Shown here in pieces: positions 24,621 to 35,100 of a DNA stretch of 64,000 nucleotides; the first letter of the stretch is position 1, and the number at the start of each line of letters is the position of its first letter. The notes beneath the pieces were generated by a model. The model did no database searches. It worked only from the letters and a program-made list of their open reading frames with translations, and was not told the origin of the DNA. Origin of the DNA: Flavobacterium sp. WC2421 (GTDB taxonomy: Bacteria > Bacteroidota > Bacteroidia > Flavobacteriales > Flavobacteriaceae); NCBI RefSeq assembly GCF_040822115.1, contig NZ_CP162004.1:2666001-2730000 (forward strand), given 5' to 3'. The translations under genes were made by a program, and so were the position numbers.

Positions 24621-25123
24621 AAATATAGCTTTGGGACTAAATTAACACCTTTTTATTTAAATAGCTAAAAATTGTTACGCGTTGTATTTACTTAAAACGC
24701 CTAATCCTTTTGTAGTTTTGAGTATTAGTGTGACTTTCAAGCTTTACTGACACCAATTTTTTAATTAACAAGTTTACTGTAATCGTACCTAGCATTTATG
24801 AGATCTATTTCATCTTTGATAGAAATTAGAAGAGTACTAACTTATTAAAAAGAAATGGAGCGCGTAGGTTATTCAAGTTTCATTTTCAATAGTCTAAAGT
24901 TTCATTTTAAAGAAAAATAGTCTAATGTAAATTCAAACATTATTTTCAGGTTTAATGAATGTAAATCCTACTGCCACCACGTTGCTCTATTAAAGTACTT
25001 ATTTTTAATGATTTATTAAAATGATAGTACAGAAGTTGTAATTTATTAGAAAAGGGTTTTATAACAAGTTTTTCAATCCACAAAAAAACTACTACATTAG
25101 CAGTAAATATAATTTTTTGAAAA
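24621..25123. other. 503-base gene-free region between divergent genes
   Basis: No credible reading frame. It holds an imperfect direct repeat: AAGTTTCATTTTCAATAGTC begins at about 24877, and a similar AAGTTTCATTTT with AATAGTCTAA begins about 24 bases later. There is also a plus-strand TAGTTTTG box at 24713-24720 that could start a long nadC leader or a small RNA. No known riboswitch fold was recognised. Confidence 0.4.
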
Positions 25124-25981
25124 ATGATTAGTGAAACACAATTTCAAGACGAGTTACAAATACTAATATCTAATGCTATCCGCGAAGATGTAGGGGATGG
25201 TGACCATAGTTCATTGGCTTGTATTCCAGTAGAAGCACATGGTAATGCAAAACTTTTAGTTAAAGACAATGGAATCATAGCAGGAGTTGCATTTGCGAAA
25301 ATGATTTTTAATTATGTTGATCCAAACATGAAAGTTGAAACTTTTATTGAAGATGGTACTCCTGTCAAATATGGAGACATAGTTTTTCATGTTTCAGGAA
25401 GTTCACAATCTATTTTAAAGGCAGAACGAATGGTATTAAATTCGATGCAAAGAATGTCAGCTATTGCTACTAAGACAAATAGTTACGTAAAATTGTTAGA
25501 TGGAACCAATACAAAAATACTAGACACTCGTAAAACAACACCTGGTTTTCGGGTAGCCGAAAAATGGGCTGTAAAAATAGGAGGTGGAGAGAATCATCGT
25601 TTTGCTCTGTATGATATGATTATGCTTAAGGACAATCATATTGATTTTGCAGGTGGAATTACTTTAGCAATAGCTAAAACAAAAGAGTATCTTAAGAAAG
25701 AGAACCGTGATTTGAAAATTATAGTGGAGGCCAGAAATATAGAGGAAGTAAAAGAAATATTGGACTGTAAAGGGGTGTATAGAATTCTACTAGATAACTT
25801 TGATTATGAAACAACTAGAAAAGCGGTAACTTTGATAGGAGATTCCTGTCTAACAGAATCCTCGGGAAATATTAATGAAGATACGATTCGTAGTTATGCA
25901 CAATGTGGTGTTGATTATATTTCATCAGGAGCATTAACTCATTCTATTTATAACATGGATTTAAGTTTAAAAGCGATTTAA
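25124..25981 (+). CDS. nadC: Nicotinate-nucleotide pyrophosphorylase (carboxylating)
   Basis: Quinolinate phosphoribosyltransferase of 285 aa. It converts quinolinate and PRPP to nicotinate mononucleotide, CO2 and diphosphate in de novo NAD synthesis. Motifs are EDVGDGDHSS (21-30), ERMVLNSMQRMSAIAT (101-116), DTRKTTPGFR (134-143, substrate-binding Arg/Lys), GGGENHRFALYDMIMLKDNH and the C-terminal ESSGNINEDTIRSYA with DYISSGALTHS. nadA and nadB are not in the window. The BrkB-family gene follows by 50 bases and may share its transcript. Confidence 0.98.
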   Translation: MISETQFQDELQILISNAIREDVGDGDHSSLACIPVEAHGNAKLLVKDNGIIAGVAFAKMIFNYVDPNMKVETFIEDGTPVKYGDIVFHVSGSSQSILKAERMVLNSMQRMSAIATKTNSYVKLLDGTNTKILDTRKTTPGFRVAEKWAVKIGGGENHRFALYDMIMLKDNHIDFAGGITLAIAKTKEYLKKENRDLKIIVEARNIEEVKEILDCKGVYRILLDNFDYETTRKAVTLIGDSCLTESSGNINEDTIRSYAQCGVDYISSGALTHSIYNMDLSLKAI

Positions 25982-26031
25982 ATAGAATTGCAACTAATAA
26001 AAGAACTTAATTTTAAAGTGATTTATATTTA

Positions 26032-26967
26032 ATGTCAGCAGAAATAGAAGAAAGTATTCAAAGAATACCAGTACTTAGGGATTTAGCCAGCTATCTAAAA
26101 AAGGTAAAATTACCTTGGCTAGAAGGATTGACGCTTTATGACTTATTAGAGCTGTATGGAATTGGTATTGCCGAAGGAGCTTTGTCTAATCGTGCAGGTT
26201 CTATTGCGTTTAGTTTTTTTATGGCCTTATTTCCTTTTACATTATTTATTTTAAATCTTATTCCTTATATTCCTATTGAAGGATTTCAAGAAGATTTTTT
26301 GAAATTTGTTTCTGAAGGAGTTCCTCCAAATACCTATTATGCAATTGCGAATATTATTGATGATATTCTTCACAACAGTCATTCAGGATTGCTGTCATGG
26401 GGTTTTTTATTATCTATTTTATTGATGGCAAATGGATTGAATGCAATTTTAGGAGGTTTTGAAAATTCTCGTCATGTATTAGTGAAAAGAGGTTTTTTTC
26501 AACAGTATTTTGTAGCAGTGGGTATGTCAGTATTACTGTCCATTTTATTGATTCTTACTGTTGCAATAATTGTTGTTTTTGAGTTTTTTATTCAAAAACT
26601 GAACGCACATCAAGTTTTAAATGATCAGATTCCATTGATAGTTATGGGTAGATATGGCTTTTTAATTCTAATGATTTTAATTACAACTTCTATCTTGTTT
26701 AAGTTTGGAACAAAACACGATAAAACAAGGGCGTTTATATCAATAGGCTCCGTTTTTACCACTATATTAACGATAATTATTTCTTATTTTTTCGGAATTT
26801 GGGTAATACGGTTTTCACAATACAACCAGCTTTATGGATCAATAGGAACCTTGTTAATTGTAATGTTTTATATTTGGATTAACTGTATGATATTATTACT
26901 AGGTTTCGAATTGAATGCAGCAATAAGTAAATTAAAAAAGAAAAATGAAATTAATAAAACAGCATAA
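26032..26967 (+). CDS. YihY/BrkB family inner-membrane protein
   Basis: Polytopic protein of 311 aa with six predicted TM helices and the YihY/UPF0761 signature near the N-terminus (RAGSIAFSFFMALFPFTLFI), ending with YGSIGTLLIVMFYIWINCMI and LLGFELNAAI. The family was once annotated ribonuclease BN by mistake and later as virulence factor BrkB. Its biochemical role is unsettled, with transport or envelope functions suggested. A short hydrophilic C-terminal tail follows. It lies 50 bases after nadC on the same strand. Confidence 0.92.
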   Translation: MSAEIEESIQRIPVLRDLASYLKKVKLPWLEGLTLYDLLELYGIGIAEGALSNRAGSIAFSFFMALFPFTLFILNLIPYIPIEGFQEDFLKFVSEGVPPNTYYAIANIIDDILHNSHSGLLSWGFLLSILLMANGLNAILGGFENSRHVLVKRGFFQQYFVAVGMSVLLSILLILTVAIIVVFEFFIQKLNAHQVLNDQIPLIVMGRYGFLILMILITTSILFKFGTKHDKTRAFISIGSVFTTILTIIISYFFGIWVIRFSQYNQLYGSIGTLLIVMFYIWINCMILLLGFELNAAISKLKKKNEINKTA

Positions 26968-27075
26968 ATAATTTAGCTAATTTTATAGTACGGGTAATTA
27001 AAGATATGTTTGTATATTGCTTTATATCTGTTGTTTATAGGTTAATTACCATTCATTTTATTAAAAAATAAAATC

Positions 27076-27504
27076 ATGAAAAATACAATTACAATTATAG
27101 CACTGTTTATCACTACAGTTTTTTATGCTCAAAATCATAGTGTTACGGGTAAATGGAAAACGATAGATGATGAAACGGGTGAAGCCAAATCAATTATAGA
27201 AATTTACGAAAAATCAGGAAAGGTTTATGGTAAAGTAATCGATATTCTAGATAAAGAACATAGAAAAGATCTTTGCCATGACTGCGGTGGAGAGGATGCT
27301 AATAAACCGATTATCGGCATGACTATCTTAAAAGGACTGTTGAAAGATGGTAATGAATATAATTCGGGGAAAATTATGGACCCAAAAAACGGAAAAGTTT
27401 ATAAATGTTATATTGTTTTAGAGAGTAATGATAAACTTAAAATTCGAGGTTACATTGGATTTGCATTATTAGGAAGAACACAATACTGGTATAGAGTTAA
27501 GTAG
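27076..27504 (+). CDS. DUF2147 family secreted protein
   Basis: Protein of 142 aa with a signal peptide (cleavage near VFYAQ) and the lipocalin-like DUF2147 pattern. This runs VTGKWKTIDDETGEAKSIIEI, then a cysteine pair in LCHDCGGED, IIGMTILKGL, the repeat-like GKIMDPKNGKVYKCYI, and IRGYIGFALLGRTQYWYR at the end. It is exported, probably to the periplasm. The function is not established; the calycin-like fold suggests binding of a small hydrophobic ligand. A possible TATGTTTG box lies 64 bases upstream. Confidence 0.9.
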   Translation: MKNTITIIALFITTVFYAQNHSVTGKWKTIDDETGEAKSIIEIYEKSGKVYGKVIDILDKEHRKDLCHDCGGEDANKPIIGMTILKGLLKDGNEYNSGKIMDPKNGKVYKCYIVLESNDKLKIRGYIGFALLGRTQYWYRVK

Positions 27505-27540
27505 TTTTTCTTTTTTTTAATCATACAACATCTTTATTGA

Positions 27541-30024
27541 ATGCTTTTTTTTGTCGAAGTTATTTTACCGCTTTCTCTTGCTAAAACCTTTACGTATTGC
27601 GTTTCGGAATCAGAGTATCATTATATCAAAAAAGGAATGCGTGTCGCTGTTCCTTTTGGTAAAAACAAAATATATACCGCTCTGATTATTGATAAACATC
27701 AAGAGAAGCCAACTCTTTATGAGGCGAAAGAAATACATCAAATCCTTGATGAAAACCCTATAGTTACTGAAATACAAATTGCGCATTGGCAATGGATTGC
27801 TGCTTATTATATGTGCGCTATTGGTGATGTATATCGTGGTGCTATGCCTAGCGCTCTATTATTAGAAAGCGAAACCGTAATTTCCCAAAGAACAACTGAT
27901 TTTATTGATGAAAGTTTGCTTTCTGATGAGGAGTACTTAATTTTCCAAGCATTACAATTGCAATCGTCGCTTAAAATAAATGATATTGTAGCCATTTTAA
28001 ATAAGAAGAATATCTTTCCTGTTATCCAAAAATTAATTGACAATGGAGTTATCGTACTTCAAGAAGAAATGCTGGAAAACTATAAGCCAAAATTAGTTCG
28101 ATATATTCGGTTGAAATCCAAATATGAATCTAATAATGGGCTAGGGGAACTGTTAGAAAAGCTTAAAAATGCAAATAAACAAAAACAAATTGTCCTCACT
28201 TATTTTCAATTACTTGCAACTGAAAAGACACCAAGCAATGCTGAAGGGAGCGTAGCTAAACCTATTACGGTGAAGAAATTAGTAGATGCTTCCAATTCTA
28301 CTTCTGCAATTATAAAAGCATTGATTGACAAAGAAATATTTGAAGATTATTATTTGCAAGAAGACAGAGTGAGTTTTTTAGGGAATGGTAAGGAGGATCA
28401 GTTGCAATTGAGCGAAATTCAACAAAAAGGTTTTGATGAAATTACAGCATCTTTTAATAAAAAAGAGGTGTGTCTTTTGCATGGTGTAACTTCAAGTGGT
28501 AAAACAGAAATTTATATAAAATTGATTGAAGAGTATCTTCTTTCAGGAAAACAAGTTTTGTATTTGTTACCAGAGATCGCGCTTACCACACAATTAGTAA
28601 GTAGACTGAGTGCTCATTTTGGAAATAAAGTGGCTGTTTTTCATTCGAAATATAATAATAACGAACGTATTGAGGTTTGGAATCAAGTATTGCAAAATTC
28701 AGAAAAAGCACAGATAGTGATAGGAGCGAGATCGGCATTATTCTTGCCTTTTCTTAATTTAGGGTTCATCATTGTAGATGAAGAACATGAGCAAACTTTT
28801 AAGCAAATGGATCCTGCTCCTAGGTATCATGCGCGTGATGCTGCAATTGTTTTAGCCAATTTTCATAAAGCTAAAGTTTTGTTGGGTTCAGCAACACCAA
28901 GTATCGAAACCTATTTTAATGCGAAGTCAGAAAAGTATGGATTAGTTGAAATCACAAAACGATATGGGAATGTCATGATGCCTGATATTGAACTGGTTGA
29001 TTTAAAAGATAAATATTTTAGAAAACGAATGAATGGACATTTTAGCGATGTCTTAATTGAAAGTATAACTAATGCCGTATCGATTGGGGAGCAGGTAATA
29101 TTGTTTCAAAATAGAAGAGGATATTCCCCTTTATTAGAATGTTTGACTTGCGGCCATGTGCCACAATGCCAGCAATGTGATGTGAGTTTAACGTATCACA
29201 AGCATAAAAATCAATTGCGTTGTCACTATTGTGGGTATTCTATCGCAAAACCTACACATTGTCATAGTTGTTCTAGTGTTCATTTGACCACTAAAGGTTT
29301 TGGAACAGAGCAAATTCAGCAAGAATTGACGATTTTATTTCCCGATTATAAAATCGGGAGAATGGATCAGGATACTACGAGAGGAAAATTTGGTTTCGAA
29401 AAAATTATTGATAGTTTTAAAAATAGGGAAGTAGATATTTTGGTAGGGACACAAATGTTGGCCAAAGGATTGGACTTTGACAATGTGAGTTTAGTTGGAA
29501 TCATGAACGCAGATAATATGTTGTATCATCCAGATTTTAGAGCCTTTGAAAGAAGTTTTCAAATGATGATGCAGGTTTCAGGGAGATCAGGACGATCTGG
29601 TAAGCAAGGAAAAGTAATTATTCAAACTTATAATCCGGATCATAATACCATACAGCAAGTTACTAAGAATGATTATATAGGGATGTATAATGAGCAATTG
29701 TATGATAGGCAAATTTATAAATATCCACCTTATTTTAGAATTATAAAAGTCACCTTAAAACATCGTGATTTTGATAAATTAAAAGAAGGTGCAATGTGGT
29801 TGTATCAAGTTATAAGTCAAAATTTGAATGTACCTGTACTTGGACCAGAAGAGCCAGCAATAAACAGAATTAGGAATGAGTATATCAGAACTATAATTAT
29901 TAAAATTCCACAAAACTCGTCTATAGTAAACACAAAAAAAACTATTCAAAAGATGTTGAATAGTTTTGATGCAGTTGCTCAATACAGAGCTATAAAAGTT
30001 ATGATAAATGTAGATTTTTATTAA
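27541..30024 (+). CDS. priA: Primosomal protein N' (replication restart helicase PriA)
   Basis: Superfamily 2 3'-to-5' helicase that recognises stalled forks and reloads the replisome. The 827 aa are somewhat longer than E. coli PriA (732). The N-terminal 3'-DNA-binding domain (FFVEVILPLSLAKTFTYCV) comes first, then Walker A GVTSSGKTE (about 315-323) and the DEEH box near 412. The zinc-binding insert has eight Cys between about 534 and 583 (CLTCGHVPQCQQC and CHYCGY...CHSCSS). The C-terminal helicase motifs include VSGRSGRSGKQGKVIIQT. It converges on the LytTR regulator with a 9-base gap. Confidence 0.98.
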   Translation: MLFFVEVILPLSLAKTFTYCVSESEYHYIKKGMRVAVPFGKNKIYTALIIDKHQEKPTLYEAKEIHQILDENPIVTEIQIAHWQWIAAYYMCAIGDVYRGAMPSALLLESETVISQRTTDFIDESLLSDEEYLIFQALQLQSSLKINDIVAILNKKNIFPVIQKLIDNGVIVLQEEMLENYKPKLVRYIRLKSKYESNNGLGELLEKLKNANKQKQIVLTYFQLLATEKTPSNAEGSVAKPITVKKLVDASNSTSAIIKALIDKEIFEDYYLQEDRVSFLGNGKEDQLQLSEIQQKGFDEITASFNKKEVCLLHGVTSSGKTEIYIKLIEEYLLSGKQVLYLLPEIALTTQLVSRLSAHFGNKVAVFHSKYNNNERIEVWNQVLQNSEKAQIVIGARSALFLPFLNLGFIIVDEEHEQTFKQMDPAPRYHARDAAIVLANFHKAKVLLGSATPSIETYFNAKSEKYGLVEITKRYGNVMMPDIELVDLKDKYFRKRMNGHFSDVLIESITNAVSIGEQVILFQNRRGYSPLLECLTCGHVPQCQQCDVSLTYHKHKNQLRCHYCGYSIAKPTHCHSCSSVHLTTKGFGTEQIQQELTILFPDYKIGRMDQDTTRGKFGFEKIIDSFKNREVDILVGTQMLAKGLDFDNVSLVGIMNADNMLYHPDFRAFERSFQMMMQVSGRSGRSGKQGKVIIQTYNPDHNTIQQVTKNDYIGMYNEQLYDRQIYKYPPYFRIIKVTLKHRDFDKLKEGAMWLYQVISQNLNVPVLGPEEPAINRIRNEYIRTIIIKIPQNSSIVNTKKTIQKMLNSFDAVAQYRAIKVMINVDFY

Positions 30025-30033
30025 AAGTAGTTT

Positions 30034-30729
30034 TTATGCAAATGATAAGGCTTTTACTAGATCTTCTTTTTTGTTTCTACTCAAAGGTATTTTAGTAACG
30101 CCAATTTCAGCAAACTTACTATTGAAACGTTCTACCTTATCAATATTAATAATATATGACTTATGAACTCTTACAAATTTCTTTTTAGAAAGATCATTCT
30201 CAAAAGATTTCATTGTAGAAAGAACTAAATTACTATCATCTTCAGTAACGACTCTTACATAATCACCAAAAGCTTCAATCCATTTTATTTTAGCAGTGAA
30301 AACTTTTAGTTTTTTTAAATTACTTTTAATGAATATGTGTTCTCCTTCTTCTTCTTTAATATCCTTTTTATATAGATGCACATCTACAGCTCTTTTAACA
30401 GAAGCGTTGAAACGATCTATTGCAATAGGTTTTTGAAGATAGTCGGTAGCATCATAATCAAAAGCTTTCATAGCGTATTCCGCTTTGGAAGTAATGAAAA
30501 TGATTTGTGGTTTAATTTTTAATCCATCCAAAAAATCAAAACCACTTATAACAGGCATTTCAATATCAAGAAATATTAGGTCTACATTATGTATAGACAT
30601 ACAACTTCTTGCCTCAATAGCATTAGAAAAGTCTCCTATTAAGTGTAAGTTTGGATGATTATTGACTAACTTTGCGATGATCATTCTTTGTATAGAACTA
30701 TCATCGACAACGACACAGTTTAGTTTCAT
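30034..30729 (-). CDS. LytTR-family response regulator
   Basis: Two-domain regulator of 231 aa. The receiver domain has D9/D10, phospho-acceptor D55 in IFLDIEMP, the conserved Thr/Ser in FITSK, and Lys in DYLQKP. The C-terminal LytTR DNA-binding domain (about 130-231) includes IEAFGDYVRVVTED and VRVHKSYIINIDKVERFN. Such proteins usually pair with a LytS/YpdA-type histidine kinase. None is adjacent, so this is an orphan in the window. It is divergent from rpsF and converges on priA. Targets are unknown; regulators of this type often bind direct repeats. Confidence 0.94.
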   Translation of the reverse strand: MKLNCVVVDDSSIQRMIIAKLVNNHPNLHLIGDFSNAIEARSCMSIHNVDLIFLDIEMPVISGFDFLDGLKIKPQIIFITSKAEYAMKAFDYDATDYLQKPIAIDRFNASVKRAVDVHLYKKDIKEEEGEHIFIKSNLKKLKVFTAKIKWIEAFGDYVRVVTEDDSNLVLSTMKSFENDLSKKKFVRVHKSYIINIDKVERFNSKFAEIGVTKIPLSRNKKEDLVKALSFA

Positions 30730-30857
30730 AATTTCATAATTTAAGATTTGGAATAGTAAATATAATTTAAAATTTTAAAATATTTATACTTTATCTTGTT
30801 TTTTTTACCTTTTAACGATTAAATAGAAAAAACATTAGGTTATTCAGAAATAAAGAC

Positions 30858-30865
30858 TACTTTTG
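30858..30865 (+). promoter_or_regulatory. Putative -7 box of rpsF-rpsR-rplI operon
   Basis: TACTTTTG fits TAnnTTTG exactly and lies 29 bases before the rpsF ATG. A good TTG at -33 is not seen. Confidence 0.55.
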
Positions 30866-30894
30866 CACCCAAAATAACAAATAAATATATATTT

Positions 30895-31236
30895 ATGAAT
30901 CATTATGAAACTGTTTTCATTTTAAATCCCGTTTTATCTGATGTTCAGGTAAAGGAAACAGTAAGCAAATTTGAAGATTTTCTTACTAGTAGAGGAGCAG
31001 AAATGGTATCTAAAGAAGACTGGGGTCTTAAAAAGATGGCTTACGAAATCCAAAACAAGAAAAGTGGTTTTTACCATTTGTTCGAATTTAAAGTATCAGG
31101 TGAAGTTCTTATTGCTTTTGAAACTGAATTTAGACGTGACGAAAGAGTTATGCGTTTCTTAACTGTAAGTCTTGACAAACATGCTATCTCTTGGGCTGAA
31201 AGAAGAAGAGCAAAACTTAAATCTCAAAAAGCTTAA
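30895..31236 (+). CDS. rpsF: 30S ribosomal protein bS6
   Basis: Protein of the 30S platform that binds 16S rRNA with bS18. It has 113 aa and begins [16 protein letters not shown], with [20 protein letters not shown] and [17 protein letters not shown], the conserved S6 core. It opens a three-gene ribosomal operon: rpsR follows after 5 bases and rplI after a further 66. It lacks the long Glu-rich tail some bS6 proteins carry, so no RimK glutamylation site is obvious. Confidence 0.98.
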   Translation: MNHYETVFILNPVLSDVQVKETVSKFEDFLTSRGAEMVSKEDWGLKKMAYEIQNKKSGFYHLFEFKVSGEVLIAFETEFRRDERVMRFLTVSLDKHAISWAERRRAKLKSQKA

Positions 31237-31241
31237 TTATC

Positions 31242-31538
31242 ATGGCAACATTACAACAATCTGCTTCAGGAAAAAAAGACGGGGATATCAGATATCTTAC
31301 ACCTTTAAACATAGAAACTAACAAACAAAAGAAATACTGTCGTTTCAAAAAATCAGGTATTAAATATATCGATTATAAAGATGCTGATTTCTTATTGAAA
31401 TTCGTAAACGAACAAGGAAAAATTCTTCCTCGTCGTTTAACAGGAACTTCATTAAAATACCAAAGAAAAGTGTCAGTTGCTGTTAAAAGAGCACGTCACT
31501 TAGCTTTAATGCCATACGTGGCTGATTTACTTAAATAA
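31242..31538 (+). CDS. rpsR: 30S ribosomal protein bS18
   Basis: Ribosomal protein of 98 aa that pairs with bS6 on the platform. The core [20 protein letters not shown] matches the CxFCxxxxxxIDYKD-type motif with only one Cys kept (C31), so the zinc-binding form is unlikely. [19 protein letters not shown] and [15 protein letters not shown] complete the family pattern. Its ATG lies 5 bases after the rpsF stop. Confidence 0.98.
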   Translation: MATLQQSASGKKDGDIRYLTPLNIETNKQKKYCRFKKSGIKYIDYKDADFLLKFVNEQGKILPRRLTGTSLKYQRKVSVAVKRARHLALMPYVADLLK

Positions 31539-31558
31539 TATTAAAAATAAAGTTTGTT

Positions 31559-31578
31559 GTCCCGATAACTATCGGGAC
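31559..31578. repeat. Palindromic hairpin between rpsR and rplI
   Basis: An 8-bp perfect stem GTCCCGAT/ATCGGGAC with loop AACT, lacking a T run, so it is not a standard terminator. CCCGAT...ATCGGGA stems also form the core of the element at 41919-41968. It may be a mobile short palindrome or a spacer that adjusts rplI expression. Confidence 0.55.
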
Positions 31579-31604
31579 TAACTTCTATAATAAAGGACAA
31601 CAAC

Positions 31605-32042
31605 ATGGAATTGATTTTAAAACAAGACGTTCAAAATTTAGGTTTTAAAGATGATGTGGTAACGGTAAAAAATGGTTACGGTCGTAACTTTTTAATTCCT
31701 CAAGGTCACGCACAATTAGCAACTGCTTCTGCAAAGAAAGTATTGGCTGAAAACCTAAAACAAAGAGCACATAAAGAAGCTAAAGTAGTAGCAGATGCAA
31801 ATGCATTAGCTGAAACTATTAAAGCTATCGAAATTAAAATTACTGCTAAAGCAGGTGGAGAAAAATTATTTGGTTCAATCACGAATATTGACATCGCTGA
31901 AGCTTTATCAAAAGGTGGTCAAGTAATTGACAGAAAATTCATCACTAGCGGTATCGTTAAACGTACTGGTAAATACACTGCAAGTGTTCGTTTACATAGA
32001 GATGTAATTGTTGAATTACCTTATGAAATTATCGCAGAATAA
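31605..32042 (+). CDS. rplI: 50S ribosomal protein bL9
   Basis: Ribosomal protein of 145 aa with two domains. The N-terminal rRNA-binding part has the signature VKNGYGRNFLIPQGHAQLAT. A long connecting helix follows (about 40-75), then a C-terminal domain KLFGSITNIDIAEAL. It closes the rpsF operon and is followed within 35 bases by a UUCG-loop terminator. Confidence 0.98.
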   Translation: MELILKQDVQNLGFKDDVVTVKNGYGRNFLIPQGHAQLATASAKKVLAENLKQRAHKEAKVVADANALAETIKAIEIKITAKAGGEKLFGSITNIDIAEALSKGGQVIDRKFITSGIVKRTGKYTASVRLHRDVIVELPYEIIAE

Positions 32043-32075
32043 TAACAGTTTGTTAACTGTTTGTTAATAAAATGT

Positions 32076-32105
32076 AAAAATCACTCTTCGGAGTGATTTT
32101 TTTTT
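32076..32105 (+). terminator. Terminator of the ribosomal operon (UUCG loop)
   Basis: AAAAATCACTC and GAGTGATTTTT form a stem capped by C(UUCG)G, a very stable tetraloop, with nine T following. It lies 34 bases past the rplI stop. Confidence 0.92.
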
Positions 32106-32108
32106 GTC

Positions 32109-32116
32109 TAATTTTG
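32109..32116 (+). promoter_or_regulatory. Putative -7 box of TonB-dependent receptor
   Basis: TAATTTTG matches TAnnTTTG just after the ribosomal terminator and 25 bases before the receptor ATG. The -33 region would fall in the terminator stem, which has no TTG. Confidence 0.4.
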
Positions 32117-32141
32117 CGGTAAATAACACAAAATATAACAA

Positions 32142-35100
32142 ATGAAAAAAATTATTACTTTTTTGGTTCTGGTTTTTGGTCTGCATTCCATGATAGCCCA
32201 AACTACTACGTCGAGTATAAAGGGAACTGTAAAAAGTTCTGAAACAGAGTCACTTCCAGGAGCAACTGTGCTTGCAATTCATATTCCAACAGGATCTAAG
32301 TATTCTTCATTATCAAATGAAGACGGAAGATATAATATGTTGAATATGAGAGTGGGAGGCCCTTACAAAGTTATTGTGACTTTTATTGGTTTTCAAACTC
32401 AGGAATTTAATGATATTTTCTTAGAATTAGGAAAACCATTTAATTTAAATGTTCTTCTGAAAGATGAAAGTCAGCAACTAAATGAAGTTAAAATTACAGG
32501 ATCTAAGAACAAAGTTTTTCAAAGTGGAAAAACCGGTGCTGAAACTACAATTGGTAGAAGAGAATTGTCGGCCTTGCCTACGATTTCTAGATCAGCTGAT
32601 GATTTTACTCGTTTAGAGCCTTCTGCAAGTGGTGGTTCTTTTGGTGGGAGAAATAACAAATACAACAATTACTCTTTGAACGGTGCCGTGTTTAATAATC
32701 CTTTTGGGTTAGACGCTGCTACTCCAGGAGGGCAAACAGGTTCTCAACCTATTTCTCTTGATGCAATTGATCAAATTCAAGTGGCTACGGCACCATATGA
32801 TGTAACATTATCTGGATTTACAGGGGCTTCTGTAAATGCCGTTACCAAGTCAGGAACGAATGAATTTCATGGAACAGCTTATGCTTTCTATAGAAATCAA
32901 GATTTAACGGGTAATAAAATAAAAGGAGAAAAAATATTTGTTCCTTCATTAGAGCAAACTCAAGCCGGTTTTAGCATTGGTGGACCAATTGTTAAAAACA
33001 AATTATTTTTCTTTGCAAATTATGAAATAGATCAAAGAAGTGATTTAGGTTCTAATTTTGTTGCTAACGATGGAAATGGAACTACAGATGTAAATGAGTC
33101 AAGAGTGCTAGCTACTGATTTAATGCATGTTTCTACAGAGTTGGGTAAATTAGGTTATGATACTGGTGCTTATCAAGGTTTTACTCATAATTCTAATTCA
33201 AATAAAGGAATTATCAAGTTTGATTGGAATATTAATGACAATCATAAGTTAGCATTTATCTATAATTTTTTAGATGCATCTAAAGACAAGCCAGCACACC
33301 CTACTGCAATTTTACGTAGAGGACCTGATGCTAATACATTGCAATTTCAAAATTCAGGATATCAAATAAATAATCAAATTAGTTCTTTTTTGGTTGAATT
33401 GAATTCAAAATTCAGTGAAACAGTTTCTAATAAACTACAAGCGGGTTATACGCATTTCAATGACTTTAGAGACCCGTTTTCTGCTCCAGCTCCAGTAATT
33501 AATATAACAAAAGATGGTTCTCCATATATTATTGCTGGACATGAACCATTTTCTATCAACAATAAATTGGATCAAAAAGTAATTCAAATTACAAACAATT
33601 TAAATTTTGTAAAGGGTAATCATATTTTTACAGCTGGTTTCTCTTTTGAAAAATTCAGTTTTAAAAACTCTTTTAACCTTAAAGGATATGGTTTTGATGT
33701 GTTTGGTAGTACTGATATGGCTGGTTTTGATGCTAACATTGCAAGTGGATATTACGCGTCTGCAATTGCTGATGCGCAAGCAACCTACGATACAAAAAAC
33801 AAACTTCCTGATGGTTCAAATGGTGGTTGGAATTTAGCTGAACTGAATGTAGGTCAATTGGCTTTTTATGCTCAAGATGAATGGAATATTAATGACAACT
33901 TCAAATTGATTTACGGTTTAAGAGCTGATAAGCCTTTATACTTTAATACTTCAAAATTAATTCAAAAATTTATTGACACAGATAATTCAGAAGGATATGT
34001 TCCAAATATTGAATATTACAATCCAAATGACGGTAGTGTTAAGAAATTTGATTCAACAAAATTACCTGGAAATGCTTTATTGTGGTCTCCTAGATTAGGT
34101 TTTAATTGGGATGTGAATGGAGATAAAACGACACAGTTAAGAGGAGGTACTGGTATTTTTACTGGTAAACTACCATTTGTGTGGATAGGTAATCAAGTAG
34201 GTGGTACTGATCCATTTTTCTATGAAGTGGTTGATGAAAACTTTAAATTCCCTCAAGTTTGGAGAACAAGCATAGGAGTTGATCATAAATTTGACAATAA
34301 CTTTATTGTTACAGTTGATATGTCATACAATAAAGATATAAATGGAGTACACATTCAAAACTGGGGATTGAAAAAACCAACTAGTACTTTAGCAGGTGCT
34401 GATAACAGAGCTATATATGGCGATTCTGACTATGGTGTTTGGACTGATTATGGTTTTCCAGCAAGAACTAATGGATATGTATTAACAAATACAAATAAAG
34501 GAAGTGCTTTTAATACGTCAGTAAAAGTTCAAAAAACATTTGACAATGGTTTATTTGCTAGTTTGGCATATAACTATTTAAAATCAAAAGATGTGAACTC
34601 GATTGAAGCAGAAATTACAGGTGATGCTTTTTCATTTAATCCAGCTTTAGGAAATGTGAATGATGCTGTTTTAGCAAATTCTAAATATGGAGATACACAC
34701 CGTTTTATTGGAGTGGCTTCTAAAGTATGGAAATACGGTAATGACAAATGGGCAACTACAGTTTCTACATTTTTTGAATATGCTCAAGGTGGACGTTTTA
34801 ACTATACTTACGGAGGAGATATCAATAATGATGGAGCATCTGGAAATGATTTAATTTATATTCCAACTACTGCTCAAATTAGTACAATGATTTTCTCTGG
34901 GGCTGGACAAGGTGTGGCTTTTGATAAATTCATCAGTCAAGATAGTTATTTAAGCGGAAGAAGAGGTCAGTATGCAGAACGCTATGGTGCTTTGTCTCCA
35001 TGGAGAGGAAAATGGGATCTTAAATTAATGCAAGATTATAACTTTAAACCTTCTTCTAGTTCTAACAAAACGAATACAATTCAACTTAGTTTAGACGTGT

